DNA from: Rhyacophila brunnea
Lineage: Eukaryota > Arthropoda > Insecta > Trichoptera > Rhyacophilidae
Length of the DNA stretch: 64,000 nt
Assembly: GCA_022495005.1 (NCBI GenBank)
Contig: JAGYXB010001061.1
Location: forward strand, 248,001-312,000
Direction: 5' to 3'
Made by a program: the position numbers and the translations under genes
Part shown: piece after piece, positions 1-13,139 of the stretch
How positions within the stretch are numbered: position 1 is the first letter of the stretch
How the letters are laid out: each line of letters begins with the position of its first letter
Notes under the pieces: model-generated
The model's database searches: none
What the model was told of the DNA's origin: nothing
The model's input: only the letters and a program-made list of their open reading frames with translations

Positions 1-45
1 ACACTAATTAAAGTTTATTTAAAAAAAAACACTACCTAACTAAAC

Positions 46-2070
46 TATACAGGTCCTGATTGTGTAATGAACACTGCACATTATTGTCATTTATTTTAAT
101 TAATACAATGTTTTCTCACCAATATTAAACAGTTATTACCAAGTCTAATTATTACTTATCATAAATCACCAATAATTATTACTTAAGTATACTTATAATA
201 TAAGATATTTTGTTTAGGGTTTTGTAACATACGTACAACTTACTTTACAGGGAAATGCTCTACGAAAAACGCATCTCAATGCTATTTGTGCATATATTTA
301 TGGTACAACATCTCACAATGAACTGTGTCACGGCGAACTACATGCGTACAATTTTAAGGATAAGCTCCACCTGTCGTGTATAGTGTATACTATGGTGCTA
401 CAAACGTGAATGAATGAAAATAATTTAGAGCCTCACTTCTTTGTCCCGAGACGGAATTGCACGGGGCTGATAAAACAACAATACACCGCAGTGGGTAAAG
501 AAAGAATTTAAAATAGACGAGGCCAGTTGAGAGGCAACGGATGCGCTGGGAAGGAGTTAAGAGCGAGCCCTTCTCGACCGCCATGAACGACGTAGGCCGT
601 AGAGGATAGCGACAACTTTACTGGTAAAAAACGCTTGTACTGAGCTGCAGCACCACGAAAAAAAGAAGTTAAAGAAGAAAAATGTACAGACAAGCAATCT
701 CTGCAACTGAAATGTTAGATTGAAAGTAATATAGAAAACAGCTGATAGCAGATACGCCAAGTGAACATTATCTTCACCAATCCATCAATATAGTGTCAAT
801 TTAATTTAGCACATTGATGGATCGGTACGTGGATTGCATATAAACTCATATTGATAATTCATAATATTGACTCTCAAAGTGCGTACATACAGAGCATCGC
901 ACTCGGACAATAATTGACCGCGCACAGAGATTCGCAAGCTTAAAACTGCGATATTACAAAATAATAACAATTAATTGTGTCCACGACCATTTTTGTTTCA
1001 CCACAAATAACATTTACTAATATGGATTGGAGTTGTCTTATTTAGAATTTTGAATAATTACAGTTTACAGACAATTCAATGAGTTATACATATATAAATT
1101 AATTAACATACTTATGACTTTGTTTCTTCGTCTTATCAACTCATACACTGATAGCATACTACTGATGCAGAAGTATCCTACCTCGACCCGTAAACTTAAT
1201 TTAAATAGGTACGAGAATAAAACTGTTGTCTACAATTCTACATAATACCTGTGGGGTAATTCCCACAAATACCGGGAATTTATTCATTTTGCGATCTCAT
1301 CCATAAGTAATGAACCTGTTACAAAGTTAGAAATTCGCTTCCAAGCTGTAAAATTATTGGGTCTGTATCGTAACAGATAGTTGTATGAACATGGGTGACG
1401 AAATAGTATACTGCAGATTTGCATTTTTCATACAAAATATTTAAAACGAAAGTAACATACTATTATTCAGTTTAATCGGATTGTTACCTAGATTGAACAA
1501 ACTGGTGTGCGTTATACTAGGTATTAGAGATGGGAAAACTGGTCGATTTTGAAGACTAAGTATACTTACTACCAGTATAAAAAAATACTTGGTATAGAAA
1601 CTTGTTTCAAAATACTTACTAGTATTTGGAATACTATATAGAGCGTTTGGCGTGCGTATGCGACAAAAGTTTCATACTCAACTGAAACTAAAACCAACTC
1701 CATATTAGTATTTGAAATACGTATCGGCTCAGGGAACTCTGACTGTGTATCGGCTTCAATAGAATCGCTAAAAATACGCTGAGCCCTGCTTGTCGAAAAG
1801 TCCCATTTATTATAAAATTTTAAACACATTTTAAATTTATGAGTTGTTTTTCTGTTAGGTTACAATAGTCTTGTTAACAAAAATGAATAACAGTGATTTT
1901 TTTGTAATTTTAGAAATGTTTTGAGCAGCCATATTACAAGCCTAACCTGTGCGTCATCTCACCACTTTGCTGCGACACAAAATTTTTGACCTGACTATGA
2001 ACGCAATAGACCAATAAATTAAAATATACCTATATTTAAGTGCTATCTCGTTCGCGCGCATTTAATGTCA
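46..2070. other. Non-coding stretch, no supported feature
   Basis: AT-rich sequence without convincing exons, TIR pairs or RNA genes. Short frames at 390-760 and 1569-1829 (minus) resemble nothing I recognise. Around 1530-1640, repeated AGTATACTTACTACCAGTAT-like motifs suggest an old element. Confidence 0.5.
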
Positions 2071-2257
2071 AAAGTGTTAAAATTCTACCAACTGGCGAGT
2101 GCACAGAACAGCGACTCGCGATGATATCACAGATTGGAATAAGTTTATTGGGCCACACATACTGAGTATGGGTAGCTTCATCCGAAACTTGAGTACACAA
2201 ACTGGTGACATTATACTACTAGGTATAGGTACACTGCAGGTATGTAATAAAAATTTA

Positions 2258-2325
2258 TTGGCGATGAGGCACTGGATTTTCATATCGGAAGTTCCGGGTT
2301 CGATTTCCGGTGAGGTGACAATATG
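2258..2325 (+). repeat. tRNA-like sequence, probable SINE head
   Basis: GCGATGAGGCACTGGATTTT followed by GTTCCGGGTTCGATTTCCGG has an A-box-like and a clear B-box-like part. It lacks a complete acceptor stem, so I read it as a SINE relic, not a functional tRNA. Confidence 0.35.
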
Positions 2326-3575
2326 TCATTTTCTCAAAATCAGGGTGTTTGTGATGGTTTCACTTATAATACTAACTACTGTCGATAGGCCGCACGGCCT
2401 GTTGCAATGTTAAAAATAATATATTATATACGTATATGTAGGTATATAATGTAACTATATATGCGTAAATTAATGTGATGTCAATAATACACATATTATT
2501 ATGCTGTTCTAGTATATATTCTGAGATAAGTCTTTGCGTTGAATTATGTGAAAAAATACAAAAGTTTCACTAGTTTCAGATAGTTGGCCACGAGCTTCAT
2601 TACTCCACGGCAGTCTGCCTTTGATTATATCGTATATTATTACGCCATTATCCCCCAGGTCGCAACAGTGGCGCGCTATGAATATTTCACCAGAAAGCTG
2701 AAACTAAAATATGTTCTTGATAGAGCATCTACATTATTACGTAAGCTGTCAGTTATCATCACAGAACAGATGTTCCCTGGTTATCATTCATATTTGGGGT
2801 GCTGGGGATTAAACAAGTAAGTACAAGTGACAAATGATAACAAAAAATAGTTAAAAGCTTCACATAACCATATGTATTATAATTAAACGTAAGAACAGGA
2901 TTCAAACATGTAACTGCTTAGTATGACAAAATACAACTTTGTTATATAGGTACAAGTCATTGTGTATTTGGCATTGGTGAGTGCGCATAGTGTCTAAAGA
3001 TGCCAACAGGCGAAACCCGGGTCGCAGAAAAATACTCAAATGGAATAGTACAAAACTCAAAACAATTACAATTTATATTATATCCCATGGACACTGTATA
3101 AAATGACAACCGTAGATATACAATTATAATGTTTTAGCTTGACTAGTCTTCCTTTAAACAGTAAAACATTGATATTATTTCGTGGAATAGTAAATAAAAG
3201 GTCATTGTGAATGAAAACCCCATTTAAAAAATGTTGAAAATTGTGATGTAACAAGTAGTGATTTGCTCAACTTGATCACCGATGCACTTTTATTAGTTCA
3301 ATCCTCAGCATTTAATTTCAGGCCCTACTGGCAGTTGTTTCTGGCACCTGTTCCGATCGGCAAAGAATAGAGAAGTCTCCGACACAGTGAACCAGCCATA
3401 CGCATGTGGGTATTTTCATCTAAATTCTAATGCTCAGTCCAAACCAAAAACATACAAACGTCCGTAAAAACAAATAGACATTGTAAACTGTTTACAAATC
3501 ATTTGTACATATATATTTTTATGTTTTTTTTTTCCTTACTAGAATTGAGATCGCAAGGAGTGCCTTTCTCAAAAT

Positions 3576-3866
3576 GTGACGCCTCCTAGCAATCGAGACC
3601 TTAACCTAGGTCTGAGACTGCGTATGGTACGCTGTTATGTTCTCTCGATTCTTTTCTATGGTATGGAAGTATGGACGCTAAACCAAGATATGTCACGAAG
3701 AGTTGAAGCTATCGAGATATGGCTGTATAGACGCATCCTCAAAATTCCTTGGACTGACCGGGTGAAAAAATTTGAAGTTCTCAATCGAATGGGAAAGGAT
3801 AAAAGATACAAATCAGTTGTATGCAGACATATTTATATTTTAGAGTTCCCTTTTTGGGTGTGGTGA
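3576..3866 (+). pseudogene. LINE reverse-transcriptase C-terminal fragment
   Basis: The frame reads MVRCYVLSILFYGMEVWTLN, RRVEAIEIWLYRRILKIPWT and EVLNRMGKDK, the region after the RT domain in many insect LINEs (YG.E.W.L ... RR.L.I.W...). It is truncated on both sides and ends in unrelated sequence. Confidence 0.7.
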
Positions 3867-4867
3867 AGGTATAATTTTCGAGTGTGGAGAAATAGAATAA
3901 ACTTAAACACGTGTTCCAGAAAATGATATGTTCAATAGCTACGTCTGTATCATAACGAAACGCTTATTCAATATTTGTATTTCTTGCATTTTTCGTCATT
4001 ATTAAATAAACGAAAACTGCCTTCAAAGCCTTGATTCATGGTGGCCGACTTTCGCATGTGTATCTTATTAATCTGTTTTGTGGGTCTAGTTAGATTTTTT
4101 AGAGTAGGTAGGTATGCTAGATATAATTGAAACGCCACTGTGTGGCCATCTCGTCGCCGGCAGAGGGTTGAAAATACTGCCTCATTTTGCCCAGATACGA
4201 AATCGCTCATCCGACAAAATCAAGTAAAACGGTTCTGACATTTACACATATAGTATAGATACAAATCCAGCTATGTTGGCAACGTTCACATTGCAAATAA
4301 TCCGAAAAAGACATATTATGTAAATTAAGCGTATATTCAAATATCCATAATATTATATTACAATCTCCGCCATTTCTGTACAAACTCACATTAACCGTAA
4401 ATGCTCCAAATTAAAAGGCGAGATTATAAAGTTATAATATTTGGAACTGATTAGATTTAGATATTGTAACTAATAAATAAAACATAAATAAACCAGTACC
4501 TATAGGTACACCGCATTATTAATAAGTTATTTTTCAAAACGGATAATACGTAGCTGGGAAATAGATAACCGTATAGTTTTGAGATCAAATTGATGTCGAA
4601 ATAAACCACTTAAGGCGATACTTCAGTGAAACGGCAACTAATTTTCAACTATATGCGCGACGAAATTTTGGACTCGCTGGCAGTCTGAGAGCGAACGTCG
4701 AGGTGTCAATACGTCAATTTGTTTCGTGATGGCGACGGGCGTATTAATTCTTAATTCATGTAAAGATGACTAAAAACGTTACCCATTTACTTTTAAAAGA
4801 AAACATGTCAATGAATATATTATTATTGTTACTAATAGAACAATAAACAGAACATTAAATGGACGCA

Positions 4868-4983
4868 TGTTGGATTTATATGACAAATTATATTTCGGTC
4901 AGCATGTGTCATTTGCACCCGCGACGGCATTGCTAAAAACCAATGGAGTACAATGGAAAGAACAGGAGGAAATAAGTACTAGG
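4868..4983 (+). CDS. Possible 5' coding exon of an unknown gene
   Basis: An ATG-initiated open frame of 38 codons (LDLYDKLYFGQHVSFAPATA then LLKTNGVQWKEQEEIST) runs to a consensus donor ACTAG|GTAAGT. Upstream, 4640-4760 is relatively CpG-rich and could be a 5' UTR. The frame stays open upstream to a TAA near 4770, and a short upstream ORF (MTKNVTHLLLKEN...) precedes it. No downstream exon was identified and the family is not recognised. It could also belong to an unrecognised mobile element. Confidence 0.3.
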
Positions 4984-6112
4984 TAAGTGAATAAAAATAT
5001 AAATCATATCGTGTGGAATTATTTAAAGTTCTGGTGGATGCTCGTAAATAATATCTCCGGCACAAGGCATAAGCGAAATATCATCATTGATAACATTACA
5101 TTATAAACGCAATTAATCAATATTATTGTAGCTTGTATCAATATTGGCTCGAGTAGGAAATTCGAATACATATGTTAAATCACAAAAATATCAGAATGCA
5201 TGTCGAGGTTTGCCATAAAAACAGAAGGAAATTTTATATTATTAGTTTCATAATTTTGATTGCGTGTTATAGATATACTCAATGAGATTATATTTCGCAA
5301 TCGCTACTGGATAAACCTGTATGCACTAACTACAGTAGGTACATTTACCACTATGTATTAGTTTTGTCATTCATAAAGTTAGCTGCACAATCTTGAAATT
5401 TTTCCTCTCCTACCCAACACATTTTTCCTCTTCCTGCACACCGCCTCATACCAATATGAATAAATTGACAAATGGAAGGTACTCATCGCCTAGTAACCTG
5501 ACTCAAGTAGAGAACATACAATCGGCATAAAATAACCAATACAAATTAAATCCTACCCATTTATTGTTTGTCAAAAGCATTCTTAAAAACACATAAAATA
5601 AATAATAGTTAATGTATCATATATTGTATTAAATAACTTGTTTTTGTTGAGCGTACACGAATTTACGCGAAACATGAAAATCAAACAAATATGTCAAAAA
5701 CTTCGGATTAAACATACCGATGCGAAATCAGCTAAAAGCGTCAGCTATATTACAATAAATACCTCAATGGATGCGCTCACCTACCAAACCTTACATGTGT
5801 ATATTATAATAATGAAATTAATAGCGGTCGTGTTCTGATAAGGGATGGTTAATCAACCCAATGATAATACCCCCTCTTCCAGATGACCAAAAAAATTTAA
5901 TAAAAATGTATCATAAATCAACCAAGAAAATAAATTTAAAAGTTTCCGAATGCACTTAAGTAAGTCTGCTGAATTAATAATACCATCACATACTTGCAGG
6001 TAGGTCTAATCATTTCAATTCAAATGCATATTAAGCTGTTGTAGTACATTTGAATTTTTTTGAAGCACCTTGTATAGCTTGCCCACTAAACATGCAATTT
6101 TGTTAGATAAAT

Positions 6113-6460
6113 GCAATGAGATTAATATGGACGAAGCACTTTTTTCTCGGGTCTGCCGAATGGCATCATCTGTTCTAACGCCATTACAATAAAGGTGATA
6201 TTGCTATAAATTCCCGATGCTTTTTGTCGGTCTGCCGAATGGTTCGGTTTGAACGGATTCGCTCAAATGAACACTGACACTAGAAACACTGTTCTAACGA
6301 CATTACAATAAAGGTGATATTGCTATAAATTCCCGATGCGTGATATCGCATAATGGAAATTACGTGACGTCTACCTATACATGTGCGAATGTCGATATGC
6401 GCGAATTTACTTGCTAGGTACTGTATTGAGTGCGTTGTCCATTAATAATGTCATTGGATA
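6113..6460 (+). repeat. TIR family F, copy 1, with internal duplication
   Basis: The ends CAATGAGATTAATATGGAC and, inverted, CAATGACATTATTAATGGAC match the copy at 47222. Inside, GACATTACAATAAAGGTGATA-type sequence followed by TTGCTATAAATTCCCGATGC occurs twice, at about 6171-6221 and 6291-6341. Confidence 0.6.
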
Positions 6461-7469
6461 AATGTAATAATTCTAAGAAGCTAAATAAGCCCGTAAAAAT
6501 TACGATTGAAAATGTATCATAAGTGGACAGAAATTTTAGGGCACCCAAGTTGTTCTGATAGGTTTTAAAATTCATAGCCATCAATAAAGAAAAATACGTT
6601 TTAAAAATGATACTTTCTGACATTAGAGGATAAATTATCACATATGGGTACATATATCGGAAAAAACCCCTTACAAATTTTATATAAGTACCTATTATAT
6701 TATGATCGCTACTTTCGTCTTCGTGGAATGTATTGTAAGTTAGGCCAGCCATGAACCAAAAATTGTTTTAAATACGAGTATCTGATAAAATTTATTATGA
6801 GAGATCACTGAGGAATTATTATGTATTCAGAGACGCCTACAGGTAGCTTGGCCATTATTTTGGATGCGCGGTGTAATTTATTACTACGGCCACTTTAGAC
6901 GGAGATTCACAGGTCGACCATGACCTTCGAGAACCGTGTTTCGTTTCCCACAAACAATAAATTATTTAAACACCTACCCACCCAACAATGAAGAAGCTCA
7001 AATGTTGGATAATAATACAGTAGATAGTCTCAACGCCTCATTTTATAAACCTTTTATGTCCAAATAACCGATTTATCCAAGAAAAACAGTTCAAATATTT
7101 ATTACTACGTGGTATATTGAAATGTAAAGTTTTCGCGCACACTAAAAAACATTGGCAAGATTATCACTATGTATAATATAACAATGGTGTTACATGCAGG
7201 GCCATTGTAAAACGACCCTTAATAATAATAACCCCTAAGAGATCAGCGATCACAATCTTTAACAAGATATCATTACGAAGAAGAATCAGTGAAAATAACA
7301 GAAAATAATTGGAAAATTTTCTTTTCTAGTAAATAGTGGGTAGGTACTGAATAAGTCGAGTCGAAAGATTTTTTCCTATGTTGATGTTATTTTTGTTAGG
7401 TACCTACCTTCGCGTAATGAAATGAAAGGACCAGACATTTAAATACAAATTCGATCCATGAAGGGCTTA

Positions 7470-7561
7470 GACATTGTTGTCGTAGAAAATATAATGAATA
7501 ATATTATGTAGTTATGACATTGTTGTCGTAGAAAATATAATGAATAATATTATGTAGTTAT
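7470..7561 (+). repeat. Perfect 46-bp tandem duplication
   Basis: The unit at 7470-7515 (starts GACATTGTTGTCGTAGAAAA, ends ATTATGTAGTTAT) is repeated without change at 7516-7561. Identity implies a recent event or an assembly artefact. Confidence 0.9.
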
Positions 7562-7645
7562 CTACAATAACAAAACTATTTAAAACATTAAAAGCTACGT
7601 TTATTTTTTGGGAAAAGATGTATTATAATTAATAATATTGGGTAT

Positions 7646-8045
7646 GCGTCGATAACATTGGGTTACTTAACAAGCTACAAGCCAGCGAATTTACAATCTG
7701 CTTGTAAACTCGCCCAGTGTCATCATCGAACTAGCTAACAACCAGATTGTAAACAATCTACCGAGATAAGTTGAAAGCCGGGCTACTTTACACGCTACAC
7801 GCTGGCGTGTGGACCTATCTGCGTCTGCGCAGTAGAGCGATAGTGGCGACCTCCCGGCAAAAAACGAACTAGGTACATACTCAATACGTCGTCAAAATAG
7901 TACCAAAAATGACGGTTTCAACTCGCTAGCTTGTTGGCTTCTGAACGAATGGAAAGTTTTGTGTGTCATAATCACAATCGCACTAGCTGACTCGCTCGCT
8001 TTTAAACTCGCCGACAAGCAGCTTGTAAAGTAGCTCAATCGACGC
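7646..8045 (+). repeat. TIR family A, copy 1
   Basis: One of four copies of a MITE-like element with ends GCGTCAATTACATTGAGCTA (this copy diverged), interior GTTGAAAGCCGG, the palindrome-like CTGCGTCTGCGCAGTAG, and GGAAAGTTTTGTGTGTCAT. This is the most divergent copy. Overlapping ORFs are incidental. Target duplication not resolved. Confidence 0.75.
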
Positions 8046-8499
8046 TTAAGTAATACATTGGTTATTGTATGAAGTAAATGAAGCGATCGCTTCATCAGAA
8101 AGTATCTACCAATACCTTAATTTATTATGTGTATGAAAATTCAATCAACTCGAATCAAGCATATTATCTAATAATTGGTGCATATTTCACACTCCTTCAC
8201 AGGCCTTCAAATTCGTCAGCGCCTCAGGGCTTCCACGTATCTAAAACCGCCATTGGTGGATATTTTATTTAGAACGAAGGAAGTTTAAAGGTTTGCAATA
8301 ATTGCAATGGTCGGAGTGGACCCTGCGTAAACCTTAAAAGGTGGAGTATCACTGTTGCAACATCATGCGAATATAATACTTATAGAAAGATTGTAAAAAT
8401 ATTAACAATCCATCCCTGTTTGTATTTTTAATGAATTGAGATTCAATTCACTGTATGCAAGCAGTACCTAACATGCAAGTGCTACAAAACTCGGGCCAG

Positions 8500-9180
8500 T
8501 GAAAAAAAACACGATAAAACAATATTATGGCAACGAGCGCTGCGTTGGCCCGCGGAATATGCATGCTTACCAGCGCTAGCGGAGTGGAGAGATCCACACC
8601 ACATAATGTGAGCGACGAATCGTTGTTCTAAAAGAGGTTGGGCCGCGACGCCTTGAAACGATAGTGCCGATTCCTGTGGATACTACAGGACGTGTTCGAA
8701 AAACAAAAGATAGGATCAGACATGGTCGAAAGAAGAATATGTACAATCACAATGATAGATTCGTATGCGCTGGTAGCTGTTTTCTTCTGTTAATGCAAAA
8801 TGGAAAACGCGAAAAGAACGCTTGTAAATCTCGAGTGGCAATTTCGAGGGTTTTGGCCATCGCGCAGCTTCTGACAGGCCGCCTACAGTCAGCTAAATGT
8901 GGCCGGGCGCGAGGAGTGCGCCGCCCATTCATAGACTAATTTAATGGCGGAATGTCGGCGGTTCGAATCCGTGGCCGAGCGAAACAATCCATACAGCCGA
9001 TTCGTTTTCTTTCAGCAATCGCGTCACGTACATACAACACACCGCCATACACACGACCCGGAGCGACATCTCCGTACTACCGGCGCAGCGTCGCGTTGTA
9101 GTAAAACCGGCTTATAATAGCTAGGCTATATGTATTATATGTCTCTCTCGTCTACCCGACCTGCCGTGGCATTCACATTC
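8500..9180. other. GC-richer, CpG-containing patch of unknown role
   Basis: The patch has many CpGs (GCGCTGCGTTGGCCCGCGG, GGGCCGCGACGCC, CCGGCGCAGCGTCGCG). It holds a 91-codon plus-strand frame (8664-8939) with no recognisable family. It could be a promoter or CpG-rich 5' UTR, or old GC-rich repeat sequence such as the SINE-like tail at 8713. No splice-linked exon was found. Confidence 0.35.
8930..8985 (+). repeat. tRNA B-box-like fragment in a GC-richer patch
   Basis: GGCGGTTCGAATCCGTGGCC resembles a tRNA T-arm. Nearby 8713 has GGATCAGACATGGTCGAAAG, the same tail as the SINE at 51533, so pieces of that SINE family may be rearranged here. Confidence 0.35.
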
Positions 9181-10255
9181 AACCACTTTATCCACGATAT
9201 AATAATATTAAATACATACATACGTAATACGTACATATCAGCGGTGTGCGGTGACTTTTGCTATTAGGGATGCCATCACTATTTTTGTTACATATTATTA
9301 TAATCTACTTACGATGTTGTAAATAGAAAATTGGCATGCGGCCGATGACGTAGTATGGTTTGTGATACTGCAGTAGTCTCTTTGCTATGTAAATATTATT
9401 AAATAGCATTTTATTGATTATTTCTGAGAATGATCCGCATATACCTACAGCATATATGGACCGCACGCCACTGGTACAAATGTAATTTCGTTACTGCAGG
9501 AAAATATCGATTATTAGTGGAGATATTTAACCTTGAACATACTATGTCTTCTGGTGTGCATGAATTAGGTAGGATAAATATGATTATTGTTATGGTAGTT
9601 AGTCTCGACTGCACTTACGTCAAGCCTACTGCACCCCATTCTCTCCCTCTTGGCCGCTTAAGTATTTAATTGATTAAAAAACTTTATTCTTCAGTTCACT
9701 AGCAAAATATTAACTATTCTTGTTTATATGTTCTTAAAGTTCCCCGACCCATATCCATATCTACTAAACGGGACCTAACTACATAATTTAGCTCTGGGGC
9801 GGTCATAAACATAATACAAAGGCCCCTTTATTCGAATACAAAGGTCTCCTATATTATATCGAGCGCGACACCGGTGTCCCGTCTGAAACGGGCCTTACAA
9901 GGTATCCATGGAAATAAGCCGAACCGAATGGTTTATGACGGTCTCACCTTACGCCGAAACCGTTTATTGCCGTAATAAAACTTGTCGAGTGTTCACCCAC
10001 TTATCTGCGGATTTGTATATACGGGTGCCGCCGTGTTCCATTATGCTCCATTCAAATAACGGTGTTTGTACATGCGCGTTTATTTGAAACAAGTATTCCT
10101 TATATTAAAACATAAAAATATTTTTTCTCTATGGTCAGTTTTTGATGTCTATGGGCACTTAACTGTCAAATAAATGTAAATTTTTCACATTTTGCCGCTA
10201 GATATCCCTAGTGGTCCATATATTTTTAACTCGCTATTACATTTACTTTCATATT

Positions 10256-10952
10256 ATTTCTTTTATTTTTCGATTAATACTACATTATGGCCGGATAATC
10301 CGAATGCCGAATAAACGTTATTGAATAAATAATCATTACAATATAAACAAATGAAAGTAAATGGTTATCGTGATAGTATACCTACCTACCATATAATTAT
10401 TATGCATAAATCGATTCCAGCATAATCATGTGAATTGAGTTGTTCAAAATATTATATTACTTGTATTTATTTGATTTCATAAATCTGCGTCTGATGTGTA
10501 TTTACTAACGAGACTCTTAAATTTGAAAGCGTCGCCGCTTTTACGAAATTTGCGGCATTGTAGATTAGCTTTATCTACGAAAGCAAAGTTTAGTACCTAT
10601 AAATAAAGCATTCATGATTGAATAAAATGAAGCACCAATTATAGAATCAATTGTAAAATAGATAGTACCATTAGACAATAATCAAAATAATACACTGAAT
10701 CATAATGAAATACGGAAGAAAACAAGTACCTATGACAATTATCAACAAACGCGGGCTGTCAGTTGCGATCTGTCAAAAATGGACTCTGCCGAATTTAGCA
10801 ATCGGTTCGCTAAACTTATGGTAGAGGGGCATTAGGTGTTCGGGTTCGGCGAGATGCTTATGTACTAAATTTGGATGAACGCAATTATACGGGCGTATTA
10901 TATATCTGGCGTAAAATCGCATTCGAAAATTTTGGATGAACACCCTATTAGT
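10256..10952 (+). repeat. Dispersed repeat family D, copy 1
   Basis: About 700 bp matching 57915-58650 in inverse orientation, for example TACGAAATTTGCGGCATTGT, ATGGCCGGATAATCCGAATG and TTCGGCGAGATGCTTATGTA. Non-coding; ends lack clear inverted repeats. It may be part of a larger element. Confidence 0.65.
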
Positions 10953-11784
10953 GACCCGAGTCCCTTAAGGCGGGCCTGATAATAATCGTTAGTCTTGCAT
11001 ACTTATCTACTTAATACAAAATTGCATAATTATTATAAACAAAACTAACCTAAAAATCGTTCTAATCGAATTAAAAATACGGCAATTATATAATTAATAT
11101 GAGTAGGTACCACAATACACTAATTGTTTATTCTTCTCCCGTATATTATGGCAATTAATTAAGTACGATTGCTACAATACATTATAGGCATTATATTATT
11201 ATTTTCAAGAATAGCCTATGAAGAAGAGGCAAAAAATAATGATCTATCTACGTCGGGTAGGTACTTACACAAAAGCTATTTCATCTCCGAAGTTCTGCGA
11301 CACATAATCCGTGAACTGTGTCGCTGTGTTATTCTTTATGTTATCCAAACAAAGCAATGGAAAAAAAACTCAAACGCTGCTCCGCGTCCGTACGCAGCGA
11401 CAAAAAACTTGTCCCTCCATAGACAAAAATAGGCAATAATTAATCAAGTCGTCTTATAATCTCATCCGCCCACATTGCTAATATCAGAATTTCGGCCATT
11501 CGAAACGGTACAAACGACTACACTTAGAACAAAAAGATTTCTAATATTTTTCACTAGACTATCCAAACAGAGGTAGGTGGATGTAATATTTATCTTCATA
11601 CCAATAATAAATTAATATAATTGATGCCATGAGGAAATGAAAGCATAATGAATCGCTAAAAATACGCCAAAATAGTAGGTATATATTATATTATGCAATA
11701 GTGGGTACCCACAGAAAAGAAAATTTATTTCTGAGTTCCCTGTGGATACCACTACTAGGTACAGGTATACTATGAAACTAATTT

Positions 11785-12430
11785 CGCCTGCACATGTGCA
11801 TGGATTTACTGGTAGCAATAGTGCGTATTTTAAACTATCGTGACAAGAACTGACTGCTGTATTTCGAAAACGTTCATGTCACATTTAAAAAAAGAGTGAC
11901 ATAAGTTGCAAAAATCTTCATATTACCTAAATACACAAATGTAAGATATTCTTTTGTGTAGTCTTTTGAAGACAACTACTGTTAACACTTACTATAAAAT
12001 ATATATTTTACATAAAAACTTTTCACTATTTATTTTTATATAGGATTGTTTTCACTATGTTGACTAAAACACTTGTAACGTTTTCGAAATACAGCATTCA
12101 ACTGTTTACACGCAAGTGCTGACTGTCTCTCCAATCGCATTCTTCAAGAGTAAGCGAGACGTGATGTTGTCATTTTATGGTACTATTTGACAGGTCGTAA
12201 AAATCGGCCACGGTGTAGTTTGTTTTATTGTCGGCAGGTTCGCCAGAATCGTTCTACTGTTCAAGCGCAGATCGAAAAGATCCCAACTGTCGCATGAAAA
12301 TTCAGAAGTTTTTTGATTCATGCATGCAATCTTGTAACTGTAGGATAATAGACGTTTACACGTACATGTTCTTGTTGTGGCCGTGATAATACGTACTGTC
12401 AGCAGTAAATCCATGCACGTGTAAACGGGG
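11785..12430 (-). repeat. TIR family B, copy 1, interrupted by a nested element
   Basis: Shares TGCATGGATTTACTG ends and the interior AATCGCATTCTTCAAGAGTA (inverted CTCTTGAAGAATGAGATT-type) with copies at 44712 and 59050. The copy is inverted relative to those two and split by the insertion at 11853-12099. Confidence 0.65.
11853..12099. mobile_element. 247-bp TIR element nested in family B copy 1
   Basis: The ends TGCTGTATTTCGAAAACGTT and inverse lie between AACTG (11848-11852) and AACTG (12100-12104), a likely 5-bp duplication. Removing it restores a family B sequence matching the other copies (AACTGTTTACA). Non-coding. Confidence 0.65.
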
Positions 12431-13139
12431 TATAATGATCTATTTTATGTGTCTATTAATATGAGCACAGTGCGAGTAACCCAGTGACACCTTTCCATTG
12501 GATTATTCGATAATAATTCTCTCGCAATGCATGAAAAACGGTGGCGAAGTCTGGTGATAAAATAAAACTAAAATAATCTACATTATCTTCGTGATCTAAA
12601 TGCTTGCAAACAGAGATCGCGCTAGAAAGATGCAGATTCAATGTAGGTACCTACGTGGGTTTATTTTCTTTTTTCAAAGCGACCGACGACTTGATTCCGG
12701 GTTTCTGGGATATTTTTTAAATTACAATTAATCTGTAAAATTATTGAGTTTCTAGAACGGGCCTGTAAGACTAAACATCTGATTACGTATGTTTAAGAAT
12801 ATTTATATCAAATGAAAGCGAAGCCATATACTTTTTTCATTTTCGATATCCTCATATAGGTAGATACCATTGTTTTATTGCATGAAAATAATTTTCATAT
12901 ACATAGTACCTAATAATGTGTGGTCCCGTTTTCCATATCACACCATGTCGTTTGTATGAGTTATTGTGCTATCAAAGGCGCCGGTACCTTACAGATTTCT
13001 GTAGTGTATTGCTGTGAGCTAAGCTTTATATATTAATATAATAGACTACTCAAAAAAATAATCCACGACTGGACCGGCCATTGGCTGGTAGAACGAAGGG
13101 AGAGGATATCAGTACCTTCCTATAATATTCTTTCTGTAT

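Noticed and set aside
2099..2820. Two plus-strand frames (104 and 78 codons)
   Set aside because: No recognisable domain, no convincing splice partners, and one overlaps a tRNA-like SINE scrap.
7892..8272. Short frames on both strands
   Set aside because: They fall in repeat family A copy 1 and a scrap resembling the 18267/34028 hAT-like family; no coding signature.
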